Source: CAYMCV01 sp964389005 (GTDB lineage Bacteria > Bacillota > Clostridia > Lachnospirales > Lachnospiraceae). Taken from it: 7,537 nt of DNA. The notes beneath the pieces were generated by a model. It ran no database searches, had not been told where the DNA came from, and was given only the letters and a program-made list of their open reading frames with translations. The stretch is from NCBI GenBank assembly GCA_964389005.1, contig CAYMCV010000118.1:1-7537 (forward strand), read 5' to 3'. Both the position numbers and the translations under genes were made by a program. Below are positions 1-6,204 of the stretch, one piece after another; positions within the stretch are counted from its first letter, which is position 1, and each line of letters begins with the position of its first letter.

Positions 1-1296
1 GGCGTTCATATTGCAGACGTTTCTAACTATGTACAGGAGAATTCCGCAATTGACAAAGAAGCGCTCAAACGAGGAACGAGTGTATATTTGGTCGATCGTG
101 TGATTCCGATGTTACCGCACAAATTGTGTAATGGCATCTGCTCGTTGAATGAAGGTGTGGACAGACTTGCACTCAGTTGTATTATGACGATTGATTTAAA
201 CGGAGAAGTGGTTTCTCATCGAATTGTTGAGAGTGTGATTCGTGTAGACCGCAGAATGACATATACAGCGGTAAAGCAAATCATTGAAGATGAAGATCGG
301 GAAACGCAGGAAACATATCGCGAACTGGTTCCGATGTTCATGCTGATGAAGGAACTTGCAGAAAAACTTCGTGCCAAGAGAAGGAAACGTGGCTCGATAG
401 ATTTTGACTTACCGGAAACGAAGATTCTGATTGATGAGAACGGAAGACCGACGGCAATTCAACCATATGACCGTAATCTTGCAACGAAAATCATCGAAGA
501 TTTCATGCTGATTGCAAATGAAACAGTTGCTTCACACTTTTTCTGGGAGGAAATTCCGTTTCTGTATCGGGTTCATGATACACCCGATGTGGATAAAATG
601 GATCGTTTGGAGACATTTATTCGTAATTTCGGATACTTTTTTAAGGCGGGAGGAGAAGATATTCATCCCAAGGAAGTTCAGAAATTATTAGCAAAAATTG
701 AAGGAAAGCCGGAAGAGGCGTTGATATCGCGGTTGACGCTTCGCAGCATGAAGCAGGCACGATATTCTGTTGCATGCACAGGTCATTTCGGACTTGCATG
801 CAGACAATATTGTCACTTTACCTCACCGATTCGTCGATATCCTGATTTACAGATTCATCGAATTATCAAGGATGAAATTCGCGGACGGTTGGATGAAGAA
901 CGTATGCGTCACTATACAATGCTATTGCCGAATGTGGCAGATCAATCATCCAAAACGGAACGACGTGCGCAAGAAGCGGAAAATGAAGTCAATAAGTTAA
1001 AAAAAGTTCAGTATATGGAAGAAAGAGTCGGTCAAGTATATCAAGGTGTGATTTCGGGAATCACATCATGGGGAATTTATGTGGAATTGCCGAATACAAT
1101 TGAAGGGATGATACGTATCTCTTCTTTGGCAGGTGATTTTTATCGATATGACGAAAAGGCATATGAACTTGTCGGCACCGCAACGGGAAGAAAGTATTGC
1201 CTCGGAGAACCAATCACAATTATTGTAAACAGCACAGATGAGATACTGCGGACGATTGATTTTTTGGAAGCACCCAAAGAAACATCGGAAGAATGA
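1..1296 (+). CDS. rnr: Ribonuclease R (3'-5' exoribonuclease, RNB family), 3' part only
   Basis: The reading frame is open from base 1, so the gene begins upstream; 431 residues and the TGA stop are present. RNase R is a processive, Mg-dependent hydrolytic 3'-5' exoribonuclease that digests structured RNA and, with SmpB-tmRNA, clears nonstop mRNAs. The fragment opens inside the RNB catalytic domain at GVHIADVSNYV. The catalytic aspartate cluster normally lies just upstream, so it should be outside the window. Visible family motifs are IPMLPHKLCNGICSLN followed by GVDRLALS (about 36-60), and HFTSPIRRYPDL at fragment residues 272-283, a conserved RNB block with arginines near the active site. 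An S1 RNA-binding domain follows at about 343-423. The protein ends soon after it, without the lysine-rich tail of E. coli RNase R. smpB follows 41 bases later, so the two are probably co-transcribed. Identification is secure; the closely related RNase II is less likely given the smpB-ssrA context. Confidence 0.96.
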   Translation, partial: GVHIADVSNYVQENSAIDKEALKRGTSVYLVDRVIPMLPHKLCNGICSLNEGVDRLALSCIMTIDLNGEVVSHRIVESVIRVDRRMTYTAVKQIIEDEDRETQETYRELVPMFMLMKELAEKLRAKRRKRGSIDFDLPETKILIDENGRPTAIQPYDRNLATKIIEDFMLIANETVASHFFWEEIPFLYRVHDTPDVDKMDRLETFIRNFGYFFKAGGEDIHPKEVQKLLAKIEGKPEEALISRLTLRSMKQARYSVACTGHFGLACRQYCHFTSPIRRYPDLQIHRIIKDEIRGRLDEERMRHYTMLLPNVADQSSKTERRAQEAENEVNKLKKVQYMEERVGQVYQGVISGITSWGIYVELPNTIEGMIRISSLAGDFYRYDEKAYELVGTATGRKYCLGEPITIIVNSTDEILRTIDFLEAPKETSEE

Positions 1297-1300
1297 TTGT

Positions 1301-1318
1301 GTCTGTGTTTGAACAGAC
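1301..1318 (+). other. Small intergenic hairpin between rnr and smpB
   Basis: GTCTGT (1301-1306) and ACAGAC (1313-1318) are perfect complements around a 6-base loop. No T-run follows, so it is not an intrinsic terminator. It ends five bases before the smpB ribosome binding site. It might affect mRNA processing or stability between the two genes, but a chance hairpin is just as possible. Confidence 0.3.
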
Positions 1319-1337
1319 GGATTGAGAGGATAGAACC

Positions 1338-1802
1338 ATGGGAAAGGAAACGATGAAACTTGTAGCCAATAACAAAAAGGCTTATCATGAATATTTTATT
1401 GAAGAAAAGTATGAAACCGGACTTGTCTTGCACGGAACCGAAGTGAAATCGCTTCGCATGAGGAAGTGCAGTATCAAAGAGTCATTTGTGCGTCTGGAGA
1501 ATGGGGAAGTATTTGTTTACGGAATGCACATCAGTCCTTATGAGAAGGGGAATCTTTTTAACAAAGATCCGCTTCGTGTCAAAAAACTTTTGATGCATAA
1601 ACAAGAAATCAATAAATTAACCGGTAAAATCAAAGAAAAGGGATATACATTGGTACCGCTACAGGTATATTTTAGCGATGGCAGGGCAAAAATGGAAATT
1701 GGTCTTGCCAAAGGAAAGAAACTCTACGATAAACGTGAGGATTTAAGCAAAAAGGATCATATGCGCGAAGTGCAGAGAGATTTCAAAGTAAGAAATTTAT
1801 GA
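1338..1802 (+). CDS. smpB: SsrA-binding protein SmpB
   Basis: SmpB binds the tRNA-like domain of tmRNA and places it in the A site of stalled ribosomes, where it mimics the missing codon-anticodon pair. The 154 residues match the usual 150-160. Family signatures run the whole length: AYHEYFIEEKYETGLVLHGT leading into EVKSLR (about 15-40) in the OB-fold, the HISPY block, RVKKLLMHKQEINKL (about 80-94), and GLAKGKKLYDKRED before a basic tail. That tail becomes helical in the mRNA channel in known SmpB structures. The start at 1338 is preferred because GAGAGGA at 1324-1330 sits 7 bases upstream; a second in-frame ATG at 1353 is too far from it. The gene lies between rnr and ssrA, so protein partner, RNA partner and nuclease are encoded together. 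No promoter is evident in the 41-base gap, so expression probably comes from rnr transcription. Confidence 0.98.
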   Translation: MGKETMKLVANNKKAYHEYFIEEKYETGLVLHGTEVKSLRMRKCSIKESFVRLENGEVFVYGMHISPYEKGNLFNKDPLRVKKLLMHKQEINKLTGKIKEKGYTLVPLQVYFSDGRAKMEIGLAKGKKLYDKREDLSKKDHMREVQRDFKVRNL

Positions 1803-1803
1803 C

Positions 1804-1831
1804 TTGATTTTTTATCTAAAAAGGATATACT
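1804..1831 (+). promoter_or_regulatory. Probable ssrA promoter
   Basis: TTGATT (1804-1809) and TATACT (1826-1831) are separated by 16 bp, a good match to a housekeeping sigma-70/SigA promoter. The -35 starts directly after the smpB stop codon. Predicted transcription start is near 1838, giving a precursor with about 15 extra 5' bases. RNase P would remove these at the mature tmRNA 5' end. A separate promoter would let tmRNA outnumber SmpB mRNA. Confidence 0.65.
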
Positions 1832-1852
1832 GATATCACAACAATTTCATAC

Positions 1853-2197
1853 GGGGTAGTCAAGGTTTCGACAGGGGTTTTGCAGCTGGAGAAGCTATCC
1901 GCAGGTGATGCGTTAAATCACGAAAATAATCTAAACGCTGATAAGAAATTAGCTTACGCTGCCTAATGGCAGCTGTCCGACTTAGTGCACCTACACAGTA
2001 AGAACCGGGCATCATCTTTGTAGGAAACGACGCGTATTAAGCTTTGCATACGTGGGCGTATCATGAAGCTACCAAACGAATTTGGGCGTCAATTTCCGGA
2101 TTCGCAAGGGAATGGGAGTAATCCAAAATAGTTGACTATGATAGTAGAAGGACAGGGAATGAATCTTTGGACACGGGTTCGACTCCCGTCTACTCCA
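1853..2197 (+). ncRNA. ssrA: tmRNA (transfer-messenger RNA)
   Basis: The predicted mature RNA is 345 nt, the usual tmRNA length. The 5' end GGGGTAG pairs with CTACTCC at 2190-2196 over 7 bp with one G-U, forming the acceptor stem, and A2197 is the discriminator. The conserved tRNA-like 5' region reads TCAAGGTTTCGACAGGGG, and the T-arm is ACGGG-TTCGACT-CCCGT just before the acceptor strand. The CCA is not encoded (T-run follows A2197), so it must be added after transcription. A tag frame ends at TAA 1964-1966. My best tag is ADKKLAYAA (1937-1963, resume codon GCT). The same frame is open further upstream to GCG TTA AAT CAC, so the resume codon is inferred from usual tag length and the LAYAA ending. 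tmRNA takes the ribosome from the broken message and adds the degradation tag. The last 22 bases of the region are duplicated 54 bases downstream. Confidence 0.97.
1937..1966 (+). other. Proteolysis-tag reading frame inside tmRNA
   Basis: Codons GCT GAT AAG AAA TTA GCT TAC GCT GCC TAA encode ADKKLAYAA and a stop. The alanine start and the hydrophobic LAYAA end match the usual form of SsrA tags recognised by ClpXP-type proteases. The resume codon is not certain, because the frame has no stop for at least nine codons upstream. Confidence 0.7.
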
Positions 2198-2256
2198 TTT
2201 TTTCAGTTGATGGGAGTTGAACCCGTTGGGTTCAGACTCCCGTCTACTCCATTTTT
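2181..2256 (+). repeat. Direct repeat of the ssrA 3' end
   Basis: The 22 bases at 2181-2202 (last part of the T-arm, acceptor strand, discriminator and T-run) recur exactly at 2235-2256. The match extends leftwards through GGGTTC with one inserted A (2175-2180 versus 2228-2233). The copies are 54 bases apart. The second copy has no matching tRNA-like 5' half, so it cannot be a second tmRNA or tRNA. The 3' end of ssrA is a common target of tyrosine integrases, which leave such duplications. An old, deleted insertion is therefore one explanation and local slippage is another. Confidence 0.85.
2209..2244 (+). repeat. Long hairpin formed by an inverted T-arm copy
   Basis: GATGGGAGTTGAACCC (2209-2224) pairs with 2228-2244 over 16 bp, with a single bulged G (2235) and a GTT loop. 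The nearest T-run starts at 2252, 8 bases beyond the stem, so this is not a standard terminator. The left arm is also complementary, with two G-U pairs, to the T-arm region inside tmRNA itself (2175-2190). Confidence 0.75.
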
Positions 2257-2262
2257 AACTTT

Positions 2263-2292
2263 AAGGATAACAGAATGTGTTATCCTTTTTTT
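2263..2292 (+). terminator. Intrinsic terminator after ssrA
   Basis: AAGGATAACA (2263-2272) and TGTTATCCTT (2278-2287) form a perfect 10-bp stem with the loop GAATG. A run of seven T follows from 2286 to 2292. It should end ssrA transcription and isolate it from the Nudix gene, whose -35 begins 2 bases later. Confidence 0.9.
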
Positions 2293-2293
2293 C

Positions 2294-2322
2294 TTGACAA
2301 ATTTGGTGAATTGGTTTACCTT
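2294..2322 (+). promoter_or_regulatory. Possible promoter of the Nudix gene
   Basis: TTGACA (2294-2299) is a perfect -35. Exactly 17 bp further is TACCTT (2317-2322), only a 3 of 6 match to the -10. An imperfect inverted repeat, GTTTAC (2314-2319) and GTAAC (2330-2334), overlaps this -10 and could be an operator, perhaps for the encoded regulator itself. That last point is speculation. Confidence 0.5.
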
Positions 2323-2367
2323 AATGATAGTAACAAAACGATAACAACAAGGTCGTGGAGGTTAATG

Positions 2368-3246
2368 ATGGACGAACGGAAAGAATCGGAATATTTGAAA
2401 AATTATGATATCACAAAATATGAAAGACCTTCCGTCGCAGCGGATATAGCAATTTTTACCGTGATGGAAGACCGCAATGCAAATTATCGCAAACTTGCGG
2501 TCAAAAAATTAAAGATGCTTCTCATCAAAAGAGGTGTTCCTCCGTTTGAAGGCCTATGGGCGTTACCCGGCGGCTTCGTCAGAAAGGGCGAGACAATAGA
2601 AGATGCAGCATACAGGGAATTACGTGAAGAAACCGGTGTCAATCAGTCCTATTTGAAGGAAATCGGCGTATTCAGCCAACCGGGACGAGACCCGCGCGGC
2701 TGGATAATATCGGATGCATTCATGGCGCTGACAGATGCTTCCCACCTAAAAGTCAGGGGAAGCGATGATGCCAAAGAGGCAGCGTGGTTTAATGTGACAC
2801 TGGAAAGTATCGATGGGGAAAAACAATCGGAGCAATCGCATTTATCGGCGGAACATCGGTATAAATTGTGTCTTACATCGGAGGATGTGCGTCTGTGTGC
2901 GATACTTTCGGAGAAAGTGCAGATGGAGGATTACCACAAAAAATCCGAGATTGCAATCATTGAGAGTAACGGCTTGGCATTTGACCATGCGAAAATTATT
3001 TTGTCATCAATTCGACAATTACGTCATTTGACAGAAGAAGGGAATATGGCATTTGATTTGCTACCGGAATACTTTACACTGACGGATTTACAGAATGTGT
3101 ATGAAATCATTTTAGATAAGGAATTACTAAAAGCAAACTTCAGAAGGAAAATTATGCATTTGGTATTGCCAACCGAACAGATGGTAGAAGGTGCAGGACA
3201 TCGCCCGGCGCAGCTTTTCTTTCGAAATCTGGAGAACTTCTTTTAA
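2368..3246 (+). CDS. Nudix hydrolase with NrtR-like C-terminal winged helix
   Basis: The 292-residue protein has an N-terminal Nudix domain (about 22-160). Its Nudix box is complete: G69, E75, then R83-E84-L85-R86-E87-E88-T89-G90-V91, fitting GX5EX7REUXEEXGU. The metal-binding glutamates are thus intact and hydrolysis of a nucleoside-diphosphate derivative, such as ADP-ribose, is plausible. The C-terminal part (about 225-292, including LLPEYFTLTDLQNVYEIIL at 231-249 and NFRRKI) resembles the winged helix of NrtR-type regulators. Those control NAD or sugar genes and sense ADP-ribose-like ligands. NrtR proteins are commonly around 230 residues; the extra length here is a linker of about 60 residues between the domains. 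Two adjacent ATGs (2365, 2368) compete; 2368 has the better 6-base spacing from GGAGG (2357-2361). Upstream in-frame codons from 2275 lie inside the terminator and promoter and are rejected. Domain calls are strong; substrate and targets are unknown. Confidence 0.88.
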   Translation: MDERKESEYLKNYDITKYERPSVAADIAIFTVMEDRNANYRKLAVKKLKMLLIKRGVPPFEGLWALPGGFVRKGETIEDAAYRELREETGVNQSYLKEIGVFSQPGRDPRGWIISDAFMALTDASHLKVRGSDDAKEAAWFNVTLESIDGEKQSEQSHLSAEHRYKLCLTSEDVRLCAILSEKVQMEDYHKKSEIAIIESNGLAFDHAKIILSSIRQLRHLTEEGNMAFDLLPEYFTLTDLQNVYEIILDKELLKANFRRKIMHLVLPTEQMVEGAGHRPAQLFFRNLENFF

Positions 3247-3303
3247 CAGACAGCATATTCATGAAATAACTGCAATAGAGATATTTCGGAACGGAGGAAT
3301 CAT

Positions 3304-3846
3304 ATGCAGAATGTAGTTGACGGATACATGTTCTTTTCCATAGAAGATGCCAAACTGGCAGAGAAGGAAAAAGATAAAATCGCACGATTACAAGAGAAAA
3401 TGGACGAGTCCGATATGGAACTTGTATATAAAGTTTATAACAAATGCATAGAAACTCGTAGTTTTAAAACGCCAATCGGTTTGGATTATATGCGATATCT
3501 GAAAAAACTTCTGGAAGAAAGCGAAAATGTACCGGGAGAAGTACTTCCGATTCCGTTATTTGTCACATATGAATCATCACTGCGCGATACAAGCGAGTCT
3601 GTGAAACCTAGAATAAAAACCAATAAAAAAGAGACTTATAAAGAGAAGTTTCTCATTTCGGTGTGCATTAATGTGATTCTTGTCGGTATGGTCATTACAA
3701 TGTTTGTGATAGCGACGATGGCAAAAACACCCAATATACTAAATTATGAAAATGCAATTATCAATCAGTATGCAGGTTGGGAAGAAGAATTGAATCAACG
3801 TGAGCAGGAATTACGCGAGAAAGAAGCGTTATCGAATGAAAATTAA
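3304..3846 (+). CDS. Uncharacterised single-pass membrane protein
   Basis: I do not recognise this 180-residue protein. The N-terminal 115 residues are charged and predicted cytoplasmic. They include a helical, K/E-rich segment (about 15-40) and a basic stretch, KPRIKTNKKETYKEK, directly before the membrane. One clear transmembrane helix spans about 116-138 (FLISVCINVILVGMVITMFV and on). The roughly 40-residue C-terminus is predicted outside and ends in a short coiled-coil-like run, WEEELNQREQELREKEA. By the positive-inside rule the topology is N-in, C-out. There is no signal peptidase site or catalytic motif that I can see. GGAGG at 3293-3297, 6 bases before the ATG, fixes the start. It lies 57 bases after the Nudix gene with no terminator between, so co-transcription is likely. 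The upstream regulator and the downstream sensor system hint at a signalling or envelope role, but this is only context. Confidence 0.85.
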   Translation: MQNVVDGYMFFSIEDAKLAEKEKDKIARLQEKMDESDMELVYKVYNKCIETRSFKTPIGLDYMRYLKKLLEESENVPGEVLPIPLFVTYESSLRDTSESVKPRIKTNKKETYKEKFLISVCINVILVGMVITMFVIATMAKTPNILNYENAIINQYAGWEEELNQREQELREKEALSNEN

Positions 3847-3872
3847 CAAATCCAAATTCGCATTGTATGAGT

Positions 3873-3905
3873 TTTCACATTTCTGTCATATTTATAAGTT
3901 ATAGT
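3873..3905 (+). promoter_or_regulatory. Candidate activator-dependent promoter of the two-component operon
   Basis: TTTCACA (3873-3879) and TGTCATA (3884-3890) are 7-base near-repeats 11 bp apart, agreeing at 5 of 7 positions. The second resembles the CTGTCAT half-site of PhoB boxes. A -10-like TATAGT (3900-3905) lies 9 bp after the second half-site, close to the spacing of known PhoB-dependent promoters. No good -35 stands 16-18 bp before this -10, which fits a promoter needing an activator. Autoregulation by the gene's own product is inferred only. Confidence 0.4.
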
Positions 3906-3963
3906 ATCCTCAACATAACATCTAACGTTTGTCGATATGAGAAATATGACGCGGAGGCTCTGA

Positions 3964-4638
3964 ATGGAAAAGGTAAAAATTCTTGTTGTAGATGACGAAA
4001 GCAGAATGCGAAAACTGGTAAAAGACTTTTTAACTAAAAATGACTATTATGTCATTGAGGCGGAAGACGGAGAACAGGCTGTTGATTTGTTTTTTGATCA
4101 GAAGGACATTTCATTGATTATTTTGGATGTAATGATGCCAAAAATGGACGGTTGGAGTGTTTGTAAGGAAATTCGAAACTACTCCAAGGTTCCGATTATC
4201 ATGTTGACTGCAAAGACGGATGAGAAGGACGAGTTACAGGGGTTCAAACTTGGCGTTGATGAATATATTGCAAAACCATTCAGCCCTAAGATTCTGGTAG
4301 CACGTGTGGAAGCTGTACTCCGAAGAACGGTATCGGGCGGAGAAGACGGAACGATTGATGTTGGCGGAATCACAATAGATAAGGCAGCACACACAGTCAA
4401 AGTAAATGATGAAAACATTGATTTGAGTTATAAAGAATTTGAACTTTTGAGCTATTTTATGGAGAATAAGGGAATTGCACTCTCCAGAGAGAAAATTCTG
4501 AACAGTGTATGGAACTATGACTATTTTGGCGATGCCAGAACGATTGATACACATGTCAAGAAATTACGTGCCAAATTGGGCGAAAAGGGAGAAATGATTC
4601 GTACAATTTGGGGTATGGGATATAAGTTCGAGGTATAA
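3964..4638 (+). CDS. OmpR/PhoB-family response regulator
   Basis: This 224-residue cytoplasmic transcription factor has the standard two-domain layout. The receiver domain (about 4-117) contains the acidic pair D10-D11, the phosphorylation site D55 (in LIILDVMMP), the switch residue T82 and the invariant K104 in KPF. The C-terminal winged-helix domain (about 125-224) shows LSYKEFELLSYFMEN, REKILNSVW, the recognition-helix region ARTIDTHVKKLRAKLG, and the closing IRTIWGMGYKFEV. Phosphorylation should come from the kinase encoded 6 bases downstream. GGAGG at 3953-3957, 6 bases before the ATG, supports the start. The two genes are clearly one operon. The sequence does not reveal the stimulus or the regulon; the PhoB-like repeats upstream are only a hint at phosphate. 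Length and all key residues are normal. Confidence 0.96.
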   Translation: MEKVKILVVDDESRMRKLVKDFLTKNDYYVIEAEDGEQAVDLFFDQKDISLIILDVMMPKMDGWSVCKEIRNYSKVPIIMLTAKTDEKDELQGFKLGVDEYIAKPFSPKILVARVEAVLRRTVSGGEDGTIDVGGITIDKAAHTVKVNDENIDLSYKEFELLSYFMENKGIALSREKILNSVWNYDYFGDARTIDTHVKKLRAKLGEKGEMIRTIWGMGYKFEV

Positions 4639-4644
4639 ATTCTT

Positions 4645-6108
4645 ATGAAGCATTCAATCAAAAAACAATTTGCATTCTATTTTATTGGCATTCTCATCGG
4701 TACCATTATTGTGTACTGGTTTGCGAATGCTATTTTTTTAAAGAAATTCTATGTAATCAATAAACAAAAAGTCATCATTGAAGCATATGAACAATTGAAT
4801 CAGGCAAACAGTGAGAACTCTATGGCATCGGATGAATTTAAGTATGAAATGAGCAGATTGTGCGACACATACAATATCAGTATTATGGTTATGGATGCCG
4901 AGATGAAGGTTCTTATATCTGTGCAGAGTGACGATCGTTTATTACATGAGCAGTTGGTGGATTATTTTATCAACGGTGTGAACAATGGAGATATAATTAA
5001 ACAGACCAAATCTTACATGTTGCAACTGGTTTTTGACACAAGAACGCAATCCGAATACATTGAAATGTGGGGGAAATTGGATAACGGAAATATATTCCTC
5101 ATACGAAGCGCATTGGACGGAATCGAGGACAGCGCTAGGGTAGCGAGTACTTTTCTGCTGTATGCAGGCATCATAATCGTAATCATTAGTATTGCAATTA
5201 TTATGTATTTCACGCGAAAAATCACAAAACCGATTTTGCGTCTTGCGCGTATTTCGGAACGTATGACACATTTGGATTTTGACGCAAAATATCCTGTTCA
5301 AGGACACAATGAGATTGATTTGTTGGGAGAAAACATCAATCAATTATCCGATACGCTTGAGAAAACAATTTCCGAACTAAAAACTGCAAATAATGAGTTA
5401 AAAAATGACATTGAGAAAAAGGAAAAAACGGATGAGATGCGAAAAGAGTTTTTATCCAATGTTTCTCACGAATTAAAAACACCGATTGCACTGATTCAGG
5501 GATATGCGGAGGGATTGAAAGAGGGAATTAATGATGATATCGAAAGCAAGGAGTTTTATTGCGATGTTATCATTGATGAAGCAAACAAGATGAACATTAT
5601 GGTCAAGAATTTGCTGAGTTTGAATGAATTGGAGTTTGGAAACGACACCATTCAGGTGGAGCGTTTTGATATTGCCGAGATGATTCACAACTATTTGGCA
5701 TCAATGGAAATCTTACTGCGACAGAATGGAATCACTTTGATATTCGACAATGAACGCTCGATTTGCGTATGGGGAGATGAATTCAAGACGGAGGAAGTTT
5801 TTAGAAATTACTTTTCGAATGCGATGAACCATGTGTCCGGTGATAAAGTCATAAAAGTTATCTTAGAAGAATCAGATAAAAAGTTACGCGTTACGGTATT
5901 CAACACCGGTAGTTGTATTCCGGATGACAGCATTGATTTAATATGGGATAAATTCTACAAAGTTGACAAAGCACGTACGAGAGAATATGGTGGTAGCGGT
6001 GTCGGTCTTTCTATTGTAAAAGCAATTATGAGTGCGATGAATCAGCAATACGGTGTTCGAAACACGGAGGATGGTGTTGCGTTTTGGTTTGAACTCGATA
6101 TGGAATAG
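4645..6108 (+). CDS. Membrane sensor histidine kinase with HAMP domain
   Basis: The 487-residue kinase is the likely partner of the preceding regulator. Transmembrane helix 1 spans about 9-31, followed by an external sensor region of about 135 residues (32-169) and helix 2 at about 170-189. The order then continues with a HAMP linker (about 191-243), a coiled segment, and the HisKA dimerisation domain with the phospho-acceptor H275 in FLSNVSHELKTPIALIQGYA. The GHKL ATPase domain follows (about 375-487). Its N-box includes N388 and N392 (FRNYFSNAMNH). Its G1 box reads FNTGSCIP, so the usual aspartate is N420. The G2 box is GGSGVGLSIVKAI. The F-box-like segment IWDKFYKVDKART is intact. The ATG follows the regulator stop after 6 bases; GAGG at 4630-4633 is 11 bases away, so translation may be partly coupled. 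The external region has no motif that I can name, so the signal is unknown. Confidence 0.96.
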   Translation: MKHSIKKQFAFYFIGILIGTIIVYWFANAIFLKKFYVINKQKVIIEAYEQLNQANSENSMASDEFKYEMSRLCDTYNISIMVMDAEMKVLISVQSDDRLLHEQLVDYFINGVNNGDIIKQTKSYMLQLVFDTRTQSEYIEMWGKLDNGNIFLIRSALDGIEDSARVASTFLLYAGIIIVIISIAIIMYFTRKITKPILRLARISERMTHLDFDAKYPVQGHNEIDLLGENINQLSDTLEKTISELKTANNELKNDIEKKEKTDEMRKEFLSNVSHELKTPIALIQGYAEGLKEGINDDIESKEFYCDVIIDEANKMNIMVKNLLSLNELEFGNDTIQVERFDIAEMIHNYLASMEILLRQNGITLIFDNERSICVWGDEFKTEEVFRNYFSNAMNHVSGDKVIKVILEESDKKLRVTVFNTGSCIPDDSIDLIWDKFYKVDKARTREYGGSGVGLSIVKAIMSAMNQQYGVRNTEDGVAFWFELDME

Positions 6109-6110
6109 GA

Positions 6111-6139
6111 TTGATTTTAGATTTGTCTTATCATATAAT
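6111..6139 (+). promoter_or_regulatory. Strong promoter of the lipoprotein gene
   Basis: TTGATT (6111-6116) and a perfect TATAAT (6134-6139) are 17 bp apart. The -35 starts 2 bases after the kinase stop codon. Predicted start is near 6146, giving a leader of about 58 bases. No terminator separates it from the kinase gene, so read-through from the two-component operon can add to expression. Confidence 0.8.
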
Positions 6140-6204
6140 GAAATTGTAGATGTCAATTTTTAGAAAATTTACGTTTATCAAATCTTTTAAATGGAGATGA
6201 ATGT

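Noticed and set aside
2228..2256. Second tRNA or tmRNA gene at the duplicated 3' end
   Set aside because: Only the T-arm and acceptor strand are present, with an extra base in the T-loop region. There is no matching 5' half to form the acceptor stem.
2132..2344. 70-codon open frame on the plus strand
   Set aside because: It runs through the tmRNA 3' end, its repeat and the terminator. The repeated RLPSTPF in its translation is just the duplicated ssrA end.
2275..2367. N-terminal extension of the Nudix protein
   Set aside because: The extended start would lie in the terminator loop and read through the -35 and -10 region, with no ribosome binding site. GGAGG at 2357-2361 fits the start at 2368.
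4234..4554. 106-codon open frame on the minus strand inside the response regulator gene
   Set aside because: It is antisense to a well-conserved regulator, and no ribosome binding site or family feature is apparent.
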